Shown: positions 7,902 through 15,792 of the stretch, in pieces
Numbering within the stretch: the first letter of the stretch is position 1
How the letters are laid out: each line of letters begins with the position of its first letter
Assembly: GCA_020350205.1 (NCBI GenBank)
Contig: CP070707.1
Location: 1 to 33,882 of the forward strand
DNA: 33,882 bases
Source: a bacterium
GTDB lineage: Bacteria; Calditrichota; Calditrichia; RBG-13-44-9
Direction: 5' to 3'
Notes under the pieces: generated by a model
Database searches by the model: none
Told to the model about the DNA's origin: nothing
The model's input: the letters and a program-made list of their open reading frames with translations, nothing else
Made by a program: the position numbers and the translations under genes

Positions 7902-8444
7902 ATGGAAAAATATGATTTTAACTATAAACCCAATTATGACCCCGCAGCAGTTCAGTATATGCGTGAGGAACTGGTTAATGTGGGATTCAAAGAATTAAAG
8001 ACGTTGGAGGAGGTAGATCAGGCCCTGCTGCAGCATCCGGATGAATCGGTTTTACTGGTGATCAATTCGGTATGTGGTTGCGCAGCCGGATCAGCCCGAC
8101 CGGGTGTTGCCCTGGCGCTCCAGCACCATCAAATTCCCGACCAGCTGGTATCAATTTTCGCAGGAATGGATAAGAAACCGCTTGAGTATGTCCGGCAGAG
8201 ATTTCTTTCAGACTATGTACCCTCATCGCCCTGTTTTGTACTTTTCAGGAATGGAACTATCGAGTTCATTATGGAGCGTAAAGACATTGTAAACAAATCT
8301 CCCGAAGAAATTGCGGATATTTTAACACCTTTGTTCGATCAAAAATGTACCCGTCAGGGGCCATCAATCAGTCCAGAAGCTTATTCAAAACTGGATAATG
8401 TTGTGATGTGCAGTTCCAATCTTCCACGTTTCCAGGAAGACTAA
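7902..8444 (+). CDS. BrxA/BrxB-family bacilliredoxin (YphP/YqiW, DUF1094)
   Basis: A thioredoxin-fold protein with the CGC active site characteristic of the YphP/YqiW family (NSVCGCAAGSARPG, cysteines near residues 58 and 60). In Bacillus these proteins remove bacillithiol from mixed disulfides. About 30 residues extend beyond the usual family end, including two further cysteines (KC near 149 and MC near 170) and a basic/polar tail. The start at 7902 is preferred over the adjacent ATG at 7899 because of GAGGT 6 nt upstream. It lies 45 bp after sufT, inside the suf operon, suggesting thiol protection or repair coupled to Fe-S assembly. Whether the host makes bacillithiol cannot be told from this window. 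Confidence 0.88.
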   Translation: MEKYDFNYKPNYDPAAVQYMREELVNVGFKELKTLEEVDQALLQHPDESVLLVINSVCGCAAGSARPGVALALQHHQIPDQLVSIFAGMDKKPLEYVRQRFLSDYVPSSPCFVLFRNGTIEFIMERKDIVNKSPEEIADILTPLFDQKCTRQGPSISPEAYSKLDNVVMCSSNLPRFQED

Positions 8445-8468
8445 TTTTATTTTCAGGATATAAAAATT

Positions 8469-8963
8469 ATGAAGATCACGGCCCAGGAAGAATATGGGAT
8501 CAGGCTGCTTTTGCGAATAGCGAACTGTAATTCCCCTGAAGGTCTTACCATACCCCGCTTAAGTGAAGCAGAGGGATTATCCCAACATTATGTCGCCAAA
8601 TTATGTCGCTTACTGAGAATGAACGGTTTCATCAAAAGTAACCGCGGAAAAGAGGGTGGCTACACTCTGGCACAGCATCCACAGGAGGTAAGTATTAACG
8701 AGGTGCTTACAATTCTCGGCGGAAAATTATACTCTCAGGAATTTTGTGAGAAGCACTCCGGTCTGCTTCCTGATTGTAGTCGCTCCTGTACCTGCTCCGT
8801 CCGCTCGGTCTGGCAACTGGTCCAGGATGCAGTTGACCAGGTACTAAATCAGTACAGTTTGTTGGATCTCATGAATCTGGAGAATGGAAACAAAAGAAAT
8901 GAATTACCTACTCCCGAAAGGAAAAAGACCATCCAAATATTCGATTCACAATTCTCTAAATAA
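8469..8963 (+). CDS. Rrf2-family transcriptional regulator (second of two)
   Basis: A 164-residue Rrf2 protein: a winged helix (residues 1-70, wing at GKEGGYTL), then a cysteine-rich loop with C93, C103, C107 and C109 (FCEKH...CSRSCTC). A tail of about 30 residues past the dimerisation helix is polar and probably disordered. Four cysteines in 17 residues differ from the three of the upstream Rrf2 and fit a distinct cluster type or coordination. As the last gene of the sufBCD operon, 24 bp after the bacilliredoxin, it is a likely local autoregulator. Targets and cofactor are inferred. Confidence 0.9.
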   Translation: MKITAQEEYGIRLLLRIANCNSPEGLTIPRLSEAEGLSQHYVAKLCRLLRMNGFIKSNRGKEGGYTLAQHPQEVSINEVLTILGGKLYSQEFCEKHSGLLPDCSRSCTCSVRSVWQLVQDAVDQVLNQYSLLDLMNLENGNKRNELPTPERKKTIQIFDSQFSK

Positions 8964-9096
8964 CCGGCAACATCATTTCAGGGTGATTTAGATTCGGATA
9001 TCAGGATAAAGTTAACCGATTGAGAATTGAATTATCAAAATAAAGCATTGAAATAATCAATAAACATTTGATTGCAAAATTTATCTGAATATTTAA

Positions 9097-9975
9097 CTAC
9101 ACCTCCACATTAAACAACTTTCGAGCAAGCCATCCGACAAAAAATGAGATAGCTGCCACTCCCAGACTGATTAACACCATTTCCCAAAAGAATTTTTTAA
9201 ATGACATGTTCTTAACCACTGCCACAAATTGAGAGAACATGAGGATAATCAGCAACGCAAGGATTAATGTTACTCCCAGAGCAAGATAATAATTACTAAA
9301 GATAAAATAAGGACATACCAGCAGAATTACAGCGAAAATATAGGCAATACCGGTATAGAAAGATGCACGAAGAGGATCCTTGTGATCCGGTTCAGATTTT
9401 TGTGACAGATATTCTGATGCCGCCATTGAGAGGGAAGCAGCAATGCCCGTAATCAATCCAGCCAGACCAATCAGGCGTGTATTTTGCAGGGCCAGCGTTA
9501 ATCCAGCCAGAGCCCCGGTCAATTCCACCAGCGCATCATTCAAACCCAGTACCATCGATCCAATGTAATGAATTCGTTCTTCGTCAATCATATCAACCAG
9601 CATATTCTCATGTTCTTTCTCTTCCCTGATAACCTCTTTGACCTCAGGAATTTTTGATACAATGACTTTATATGCATGTTCAGCCTGTTCCTCTCCTCTC
9701 TCCATCATTTTAATAGCGAATGTTAAACCCAGTATTCTTGAGACAACCAGATATAAGAATTTTAACCACCGGGCCGGTCGCACTTCCTGTCCGGTATAAT
9801 GTTTCCAGGTATCATAATGCCGCTTTTCATCGCTGGCAATCTTTTCCAATATTTTCCCATTTTTACCTCCTATTCGCTTTGCAATTGAAGAATAAACCTG
9901 GTACTCAGTGATCTCATTTCTCTGAAAAATTTTTAAAATATCACGGGTCTGACGGTCAAGAACTGCATTTTTCAT
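9097..9975 (-). CDS. Ferritin-like/VIT1 fusion membrane protein (MbfA/erythrin-VIT family)
   Basis: A 292-residue fusion. The N-terminal ferritin-like four-helix domain (about 1-135) carries candidate di-iron ligands E22/E25, DEKRH near 50-54, ERGEE near 93-97 and EEKEHE near 118-123. The C-terminal CCC1/VIT1-type membrane domain (about 136-292) has five predicted transmembrane helices, beginning at GSMVLGLNDALVELTGALAG and including AASEYLSQKSE. This order matches MbfA, an inner-membrane iron or manganese exporter whose ferritin domain senses or oxidises iron. The ATG at 9975 has GGAG 6 nt upstream; a TTG just before it is the alternative. It converges on the suf operon and lies 120 bp downstream of the AhpD-like gene, possibly co-transcribed with it. 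Confidence 0.9.
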   Translation of the reverse strand: MKNAVLDRQTRDILKIFQRNEITEYQVYSSIAKRIGGKNGKILEKIASDEKRHYDTWKHYTGQEVRPARWLKFLYLVVSRILGLTFAIKMMERGEEQAEHAYKVIVSKIPEVKEVIREEKEHENMLVDMIDEERIHYIGSMVLGLNDALVELTGALAGLTLALQNTRLIGLAGLITGIAASLSMAASEYLSQKSEPDHKDPLRASFYTGIAYIFAVILLVCPYFIFSNYYLALGVTLILALLIILMFSQFVAVVKNMSFKKFFWEMVLISLGVAAISFFVGWLARKLFNVEV

Positions 9976-10095
9976 CAATTACTCCATCTGTTTAAGATAG
10001 GGGCTACCGGAGGCTATTTATTGGAATGTCCCAGTTTTATGAACTTCAAAAGCTCGCTATTCATATATCATTTATTGCCTGTTCTGATGGATATT

Positions 10096-10458
10096 CTACT
10101 TTGCTTTAAGATGCTTTAACTCATCCCAGGCATCGTAGGCTCTGCGCAGATGCGGGATCACAATAGATCCCCCGACAATCAAGCTGATTGAGAGGGCTTC
10201 CTCCAGCTCTTCATCACTTACCTTTTCATCAAAACAGCGAATAATATGATACTTAATACAGTCATCACAGCGCAGAACAAGTGATGCTACCAATCCCAGC
10301 ATTTCCTTAAATTTTACAGGAATCGCCCCGCCATCCCGGTAAACCTGAGAATCCAGGCTGAAAAACCTCTTTGTTTCCAGTCCGGCATATTTCATAACGA
10401 TTTCGTTGAGTCGATCACGTTCTTTTTTAAACTGTTCTATATTTTGGTTGTTTTTCAT
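10096..10458 (-). CDS. AhpD-like carboxymuconolactone decarboxylase family protein
   Basis: A 120-residue all-alpha protein with the AhpD-type redox motif C64-D-D-C67-I-K-Y-H71 and nearby C75. Members act as disulfide reductants, as in peroxidase recycling, or as small decarboxylases. The CxxCxxxH motif favours the redox role. The ATG has AGAGGTGA about 5 nt upstream. It is divergent from pruA across a gap with a 14-bp palindrome and precedes the ferritin-like/VIT1 gene on the same strand, fitting an oxidative-stress and iron theme. No peroxiredoxin partner is visible in the window. Confidence 0.88.
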   Translation of the reverse strand: MKNNQNIEQFKKERDRLNEIVMKYAGLETKRFFSLDSQVYRDGGAIPVKFKEMLGLVASLVLRCDDCIKYHIIRCFDEKVSDEELEEALSISLIVGGSIVIPHLRRAYDAWDELKHLKAK

Positions 10459-10544
10459 TCAATCACCTCTTCTATTTTGCATGGTTTTAGCTATAAATCT
10501 AAAAACAAGAGATTTGATTTTCTAACACTTTTGATGATTTTTGT

Positions 10545-10558
10545 CGGTTTCGAAACCG
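10545..10558. promoter_or_regulatory. 14-bp perfect palindrome, probable operator between ahpD-like and pruA genes
   Basis: CGGTTTCGAAACCG is a perfect inverted repeat. It is followed by an overlapping second repeat, CCGGA-N4-TCCGG (10556-10569). Both lie 15-40 bp upstream of the pruA -35 and about 90 bp upstream of the AhpD-like start. Position and symmetry suggest a dimeric regulator controlling one or both genes. The regulator is unknown. Confidence 0.5.
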
Positions 10559-10584
10559 GACCATTCCGGAAGGATTTTATTGAA

Positions 10585-10613
10585 TTGACATTTTTTGTGA
10601 ATTTCATTACATT
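10585..10613 (+). promoter_or_regulatory. Predicted strong promoter of pruA
   Basis: -35 TTGACA (perfect, 10585-10590), a 17-bp spacer, and -10 TACATT (10608-10613). The start would be near 10620, with a leader of about 49 nt to the TTG start codon at 10669. Confidence 0.65.
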
Positions 10614-10668
10614 TTATTTTGTTAAACGATTATCCAATTACAGCTTAATAAAATGAAGGAGATATGTT

Positions 10669-12303
10669 TTGGCTAACGCACTTTTCAATCTGCCGCTTCC
10701 CCCGAATGAACCGGTACGAAACTATGCACCTGGTTCAGCTGAACGCAAGAGCCTAAAAGCAAAACTTACTGAATTAAAGAACCAGCATATTGAGATACCT
10801 CTCATTATCGGTGGCAAAGAAATAAAAACCGGCAAACTGGGTAGTTGTATTCTGCCTCATCAACACCAGAAAAAAGTCGGTCAATACCACCAGGCAGCTG
10901 AAAAAGAGGTTCAACTGGCCGTGCAGGCATCCCAGAAAGCCCGGAAACAGTGGGCAGAGATGCACTGGTATGATCGGGTAGCTATATTCATGAAAGCAGC
11001 AGAATTATTGGCCGGTCCCTGGCGTGATACTCTGAATGCAGCCACCATGCTTGGGCAGAGTAAAAATGCTTTTCAGGCAGAAATAGATGCTGCGGCTGAA
11101 TTAGTAGATTTTTTCCGTTTTAATTGCTTTTATGCCATGCAAATATTTGAACAGCAACCCTCCTATTCTCCGGCGGGTATCTGGAATCGCATGGAGTATC
11201 GTCCTCTGGAAGGATTTGTATTTGCAGTAACTCCGTTTAATTTTACCTCCATTGCCGGAAATTTACCTTCTGCACCGGCGATTATGGGGAATGTTTCTTT
11301 ATGGAAGCCTGCCTCCAGTGCCGTTTACTCCGCCTATTATATTATGAAAATCTTTCAAGAGGCCGGTTTACCCGATGGCGTGATTAATTTCATTCCGGGA
11401 TCAGGAAGCAAAGTTGGAAATCCGGTTCTAGCCTCACCGGAACTGGCGGGCATACATTTTACAGGAAGTACCTCCACATTTCAGGGAATGTGGAAAACTG
11501 TGGGCAATAATATTCATAATTATAAATGGTATCCGCGGATTGTGGGAGAAACTGGTGGGAAAGACTTTATTGTTGCTCACCGGAGTGCCGATCTGGAAGC
11601 ACTGGGGGTGGCTCTGATCCGGGGTGCCTTCGAATATCAGGGGCAGAAATGTTCCGCCGCCTCCCGCGCTTATATTCCCAAATCCCTTTGGACTGATCTT
11701 AAGGGATATCTGATAAAAGAATTAAAAACTATTAAAATGGGAGACGTGGAAGATTTCAGTAATTTTATGAATGCGGTTATCGACCGGGCAGCATTCGACA
11801 CTATTACCGAATATATCGATTACATTAAGAAATCAGATCAGGCCGAGATCATCTTTGGTGGAAATTACGATGATAGCAGTGGATTTTTCATTGAGCCAAC
11901 CGTAGCTGTCACAAAGGATCCGAAATTCCGAACCATGCAAGAGGAAATATTCGGTCCGGTATTAACCTTGTATATCTATGATGATAATAAATATCAAGAA
12001 ACCTTACACCTGTGTGATGAAACCTCACCCTATGCCTTAACCGGTGCGATTTTTGCGAAGGACCGTTATGCCATTGAACTGGCAGATAGAATTCTGGTTA
12101 ATGCAGCCGGGAATTATTACATCAATGACAAACCTACCGGTGCGGTGGTGGGTCAGCAACCCTTTGGTGGTGGCAGAGCCAGTGGTACTAATGATAAGGC
12201 AGGAAGTCTTCTGAATATGATGCGCTGGGTAACTCCCCGTACCATAAAAGAAAATTATGTCCCCCCCACCAATTACCGTTATCCATTCATGCAAGAAAAA
12301 TAG
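10669..12303 (+). CDS. pruA: L-glutamate gamma-semialdehyde dehydrogenase (delta-1-pyrroline-5-carboxylate dehydrogenase)
   Basis: A 544-residue aldehyde dehydrogenase of the single-domain P5CDH type (animal/Bacteroidetes ALDH4-like). It oxidises glutamate semialdehyde to glutamate with NAD+, the second step of proline breakdown. The catalytic residues are C328 (YQGQKCSAASRAY) and E294 (VGETGGKDF). The cofactor region is VTPFNFTSIAGNLP...WKPASSAVYSAY, and the C-terminal GQQPFGGGRASGTNDKAG is diagnostic. The start is TTG at 10669, with AAGGAGA 6 nt upstream. The ATG at 10664 is out of frame and closes after about 30 codons. No proline dehydrogenase is visible nearby. A strong terminator follows. 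Confidence 0.96.
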   Translation: MANALFNLPLPPNEPVRNYAPGSAERKSLKAKLTELKNQHIEIPLIIGGKEIKTGKLGSCILPHQHQKKVGQYHQAAEKEVQLAVQASQKARKQWAEMHWYDRVAIFMKAAELLAGPWRDTLNAATMLGQSKNAFQAEIDAAAELVDFFRFNCFYAMQIFEQQPSYSPAGIWNRMEYRPLEGFVFAVTPFNFTSIAGNLPSAPAIMGNVSLWKPASSAVYSAYYIMKIFQEAGLPDGVINFIPGSGSKVGNPVLASPELAGIHFTGSTSTFQGMWKTVGNNIHNYKWYPRIVGETGGKDFIVAHRSADLEALGVALIRGAFEYQGQKCSAASRAYIPKSLWTDLKGYLIKELKTIKMGDVEDFSNFMNAVIDRAAFDTITEYIDYIKKSDQAEIIFGGNYDDSSGFFIEPTVAVTKDPKFRTMQEEIFGPVLTLYIYDDNKYQETLHLCDETSPYALTGAIFAKDRYAIELADRILVNAAGNYYINDKPTGAVVGQQPFGGGRASGTNDKAGSLLNMMRWVTPRTIKENYVPPTNYRYPFMQEK

Positions 12304-12313
12304 GTACAATAAT

Positions 12314-12342
12314 AAACTCCCCTGATACGATCAGGGGAGTTT
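12314..12342 (+). terminator. Rho-independent terminator after pruA
   Basis: A perfect 13-bp stem (AAACTCCCCTGAT / ATCAGGGGAGTTT) with a 3-nt loop (ACG), ending in a short T run, 11 bp after the pruA stop. The A-rich left flank means it could also serve the converging gene from the other side, about 90 bp away. Confidence 0.88.
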
Positions 12343-12429
12343 TACTAAAATAAATCTCCCTTCGTCACGGAATTGAGCAGCATTATACGCATTAAAATCA
12401 TTCCAGAACTGATTTCCTGACTAGAACAA

Positions 12430-13719
12430 CTAGTCAATGATGATCTCTAGCTGTTCCGAAAAATAGCTTTCCTTTCCCTGATATACTGCCGTTATTTTGA
12501 AATAATAAAAACCCGGAACTTTCGGTTTTTTGAATGCCACAAAGTTATCTTCCAGTGGTTTGCTGTTCATTTTTGTCCAATTTGGATCATCACCGTGCCT
12601 AGCATATAAATTATAAGTTGCACCCTCAAAGCCCCGCCAAGAAATAAGCAGCTGTCCAGAAACCACTCGATACTGAACCTGTTGAGGGGGAGGTATCTCA
12701 TTAAGTTCAAAAATTACACGCGCCTGTGAAGAACCATTGGAGGAAGCCTCTCGCTTCTGACTGGTTTGAAAAGTATAACTGAATCCAAATAGGTGAACCC
12801 CACCCAACTCACCATAATTCGAATACCCGTATGCTAATTGTTGGGAACCGACTTCAAGAGCAAAACCACAAGAAATTCCCAGAACACCAGAATAATCGCC
12901 TATCATCAAATTGTTGCGGGTGCCATTATTATATCCGACTCTGATTTTTAATGCAGGAATTGGAATACTCTCCAACCCGATGCTAAATTTTTTATATAAT
13001 TGAGTATTATCACTTGTGTATAATGGTAACTGAGTCCAACCGAAATAGATAGAATGCCTGTCTTTCATAAAATGCTTGGCCATTCCCACACTAAATACGA
13101 ATGGTAGATCCTCTTTGGTTTGATCAAAGGCATCGATGCTTTTGCCCAAATTCTTAATATTAAGTCCTATATCCAAGCCATACAAATAAGGAACAGAAAT
13201 TAAAATTCCAAGATCTGCTGCCACTGCCGATGCCGAATAATGAAAAATATTCGAGTAAATATATTTTAAAGTCGCACCATAACTAACCCAATCGAGTAAA
13301 TACCCGGAGAAAGATGATTGTAGAGACATTTCCCTTGAATCGAATTTTTCGCCTGTCTTTAATGCAAATTCATCGACTCTCTCAAATTTTCCATAATCCA
13401 TATATAAAAGACCCACAGAAATATTGAAATAATCATTCAATGGGTAATGAATGCCCAAAAATGCATTATTAAAATCAAGTAGATGATTGTTATAATTTAT
13501 CATTATCCGTGTATTTTTTAAATATGCTAATCCTGCAGGGTTTCCGAATATGGCATCCAGGTCACCCTTTATCGTGGGATGAGATCCACCCAACGCACTT
13601 AATCTTGGTGAATAAAATGAATTAAGGAATTGATAACTACTGAGATCCGAATCAGCTGTATAAAGGTATTTAAAAACGAATAAAGGGATGATAATGATTA
13701 AAAATTTTTTAATATTCAC
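12430..13719 (-). CDS. PorV/PorQ-like (UPF0164-type) outer-membrane barrel with C-terminal Fn3-like domain
   Basis: A 429-residue exported protein. A hydrophobic signal segment (about residues 4-20) is followed by SPRLSALGGSHPTIKGDLDAIFGNPAGLA, the N-terminal hallmark of PorV/PorQ-type barrels. Alternating beta strands continue to about residue 315. PorV-type proteins shuttle T9SS cargo. Residues of about 335-429 form an added beta-sandwich resembling Fn3 (WRGFEGATYNLYARHG..., FYYFKITAVY). The GTG start at 13719 is supported by AGGAG 7 nt upstream; an upstream codon at 13740 is less likely. It lies 57 bp downstream of a T9SS-sorted metalloprotease gene and is probably its dedicated partner (inference). 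Confidence 0.8.
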   Translation of the reverse strand: MNIKKFLIIIIPLFVFKYLYTADSDLSSYQFLNSFYSPRLSALGGSHPTIKGDLDAIFGNPAGLAYLKNTRIMINYNNHLLDFNNAFLGIHYPLNDYFNISVGLLYMDYGKFERVDEFALKTGEKFDSREMSLQSSFSGYLLDWVSYGATLKYIYSNIFHYSASAVAADLGILISVPYLYGLDIGLNIKNLGKSIDAFDQTKEDLPFVFSVGMAKHFMKDRHSIYFGWTQLPLYTSDNTQLYKKFSIGLESIPIPALKIRVGYNNGTRNNLMIGDYSGVLGISCGFALEVGSQQLAYGYSNYGELGGVHLFGFSYTFQTSQKREASSNGSSQARVIFELNEIPPPQQVQYRVVSGQLLISWRGFEGATYNLYARHGDDPNWTKMNSKPLEDNFVAFKKPKVPGFYYFKITAVYQGKESYFSEQLEIIID

Positions 13720-13776
13720 GCAACACTCCTGAATTCCCACTGTACTAAAAGCAGAACAAATCGTCCATATAGAATC

Positions 13777-15471
13777 TTATCTCACTAGGGTAAATTTACC
13801 CGTATAATTTGAATTCGGGCTTTTGAACAAAAACAAATAAACTCCGGAGGAAAGAGGCTCACCCCATTTATTTTTCAGATCCCAGGAATATATTTGATAT
13901 TGATTTGTAATTGTATGGTGAAAAATCTGGATTCCAATACTGTTAAACACAAAGATATCACCGGGTTCCGGGATATTGACAAAAGACAGCCTGTCATTTT
14001 CACTAAGAATGACAGGATTTGGAAAAACCATGAAATCATCATTTTCCCCGGATAGCTTGGTTCCGAGGGAATATTTAACCCAAGCTGTATCATTTATGGT
14101 ATTCGTTAAAATTATGCGTACCGAAGGATCAGACCAAAGAGTAAACATACCATTCTGGTAAAATTGTACAGTATTTAAGACATCCGATGCTGATATATGA
14201 CTACAAAATCCGTTATATTGAGTACTCACTGCATTGATAGAATACTCTTGACCACTCTCAAGATAAATTTGTAATACGCGACTTGCCAGAGGTAACACTT
14301 TTTTCTGCTCAGCAAATGAATTTTGAAAATTATAAATATCAACCGCCTGCAAATTTAGATTTGGATACAGATCACCCTCAGGAAAAAAATTGACCGTATC
14401 TGCTTGCATTCCAGTAAAATTCATCCAGATACCATATTGGTGAATTTGATAAGCTAAAGAGGAATTATAGTCAGTAAAAAAATCGTTTAGGGCATCAAGC
14501 CCCGGTTTTTCACGGACTTTTGCCCAAACCTCTGTCGCTGCCGTTCTCCCAAATCTTTTTTCTACCATATGCCAAAACAATGAATTTCCATAGGGGTATA
14601 AATCCTCTATATTCGTGAAGGAAGTATTAGAGAATCGTTTAAATAATGGAGGTAAATAATAAAGATAGTTATTTATTTCTTCATAAATAACATCCTCAAT
14701 CCAGGTAGAAGTCATTTCCATTAAAAATAAATCGGCCGGTTCACCTGCAATCCACCATATTCTATTCGAAAGTTGAATGGCGTGAAGAAATTCGTGGGCA
14801 GCAGTCATTTTCAAGCCGCTTAAGCCTCTTGTCAGATAATTACTATTTTGAAAATCATTATCCAGAATTATGTAACTGGTATATCGATAGTAATCGGAGG
14901 GACCGGGAATTTCATCCTTGGCGAACGTGGATCCGTATTCAGTCTGAAGATTTTGAAAAAAGACATGGTAGATATCAACCGGGTTCCCGTCCAAACCAAG
15001 CGGTGCTTGATAACCAAGAACCTGAATTTCATAACTTCTGACATAATCAAATATTGCGGCAGCACTATCAATAAAGTCAGGAATACCATTGCCAGAGAAA
15101 TCAGTCTCAGGGACCGCATCAACGCCAGTACGGTCGAAATGAAGCATGAAATTACCCTGAGGACTAATCATTGAATCTTCAAGAAAGGGTTCATTGAAAT
15201 AAGGTTTTTTCAATTTCAATCTTACATCGAATGGAAGTTCCTGCCAATGTTGTTGAAGTGCTAAGCCATAGACAAAGCCACACGGCAATTCAGATATTAC
15301 AGAATCTTTAAAAATAAAGGAGTGAAGATAATTGAGATAATGCTCCTCCATTTCATCTGCAAATAACAACCCAAAATTCATAAGACAGGCATGCAGCCAG
15401 AAAAAAAGAAAGAAAATGAATTTACGTTTCTTCATATCCATGAAAATTTTAAAATTCTTCCAACATTTCAT
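13777..15471 (-). CDS. Secreted MXAN_6640-type putative metalloprotease with T9SS C-terminal sorting domain
   Basis: A 564-residue secreted protein. The signal peptide is around residues 15-38; the true start could be one of two later ATGs at 15441 or 15435, since no start has a good ribosome site. A DFSGNGIPDFID segment near 124-135 looks Ca-binding. The zinc motif H226-E-F-L-H230 lies in KMTAAHEFLHAIQ, and downstream acidic residues in LFLMEMTSTWIED could give the third ligand. The last 85 residues (VFPNPVILSE..., GEPLSSGVYLFLF..., GKFTLVR) form a type A T9SS sorting domain. It is expected to cross the outer membrane and be released or anchored. It is transcribed just before the PorV/Q-like barrel. 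Its substrate is unknown. Confidence 0.87.
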   Translation of the reverse strand: MKCWKNFKIFMDMKKRKFIFFLFFWLHACLMNFGLLFADEMEEHYLNYLHSFIFKDSVISELPCGFVYGLALQQHWQELPFDVRLKLKKPYFNEPFLEDSMISPQGNFMLHFDRTGVDAVPETDFSGNGIPDFIDSAAAIFDYVRSYEIQVLGYQAPLGLDGNPVDIYHVFFQNLQTEYGSTFAKDEIPGPSDYYRYTSYIILDNDFQNSNYLTRGLSGLKMTAAHEFLHAIQLSNRIWWIAGEPADLFLMEMTSTWIEDVIYEEINNYLYYLPPLFKRFSNTSFTNIEDLYPYGNSLFWHMVEKRFGRTAATEVWAKVREKPGLDALNDFFTDYNSSLAYQIHQYGIWMNFTGMQADTVNFFPEGDLYPNLNLQAVDIYNFQNSFAEQKKVLPLASRVLQIYLESGQEYSINAVSTQYNGFCSHISASDVLNTVQFYQNGMFTLWSDPSVRIILTNTINDTAWVKYSLGTKLSGENDDFMVFPNPVILSENDRLSFVNIPEPGDIFVFNSIGIQIFHHTITNQYQIYSWDLKNKWGEPLSSGVYLFLFKSPNSNYTGKFTLVR

Positions 15472-15792
15472 ACTAAATAGAAATATACTTGGTCAGATAA
15501 AAATTATTGTGATACCGAGTAAATTAATTAAAAAAAATATTTACCCATCATTCTCACAGACGTCTTATCACATAAATTTATAGTTATTATATGTATTTAA
15601 CTTAAAGAATAGGTTATAGCAGAATATTTCTTCTGAAGACCTGTGGATAAATAGTCCTTTCAAATAAATACGCCCTGTATTTACAATTTTTAATAAAATG
15701 AAATATACTTTTAGCAAAGAGCCTGAGATTAAAAATGCAGAATCTTATTGTGATATATATAGAGATGAAAACAAATATTATTATACTCTATT
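15472..15792. other. AT-rich intergenic region with no recognised gene
   Basis: About 320 bp, strongly AT-rich, with no ORF of credible coding character, no tRNA and no clear hairpin. It should hold the promoter of the metalloprotease/barrel operon (minus strand), but I could not assign one. A single perfect DnaA-box sequence (TTATCCACA on the minus strand, 15642-15650) is present. Confidence 0.5.

Noticed and set aside
15642..15650. Perfect DnaA box (TTATCCACA on minus strand) in a 320-bp AT-rich gap, suggesting an origin
   Set aside because: Only one box was found, with no cluster, no dnaA/dnaN/gidA neighbours and no 13-mer array. A single 9-mer is expected by chance.
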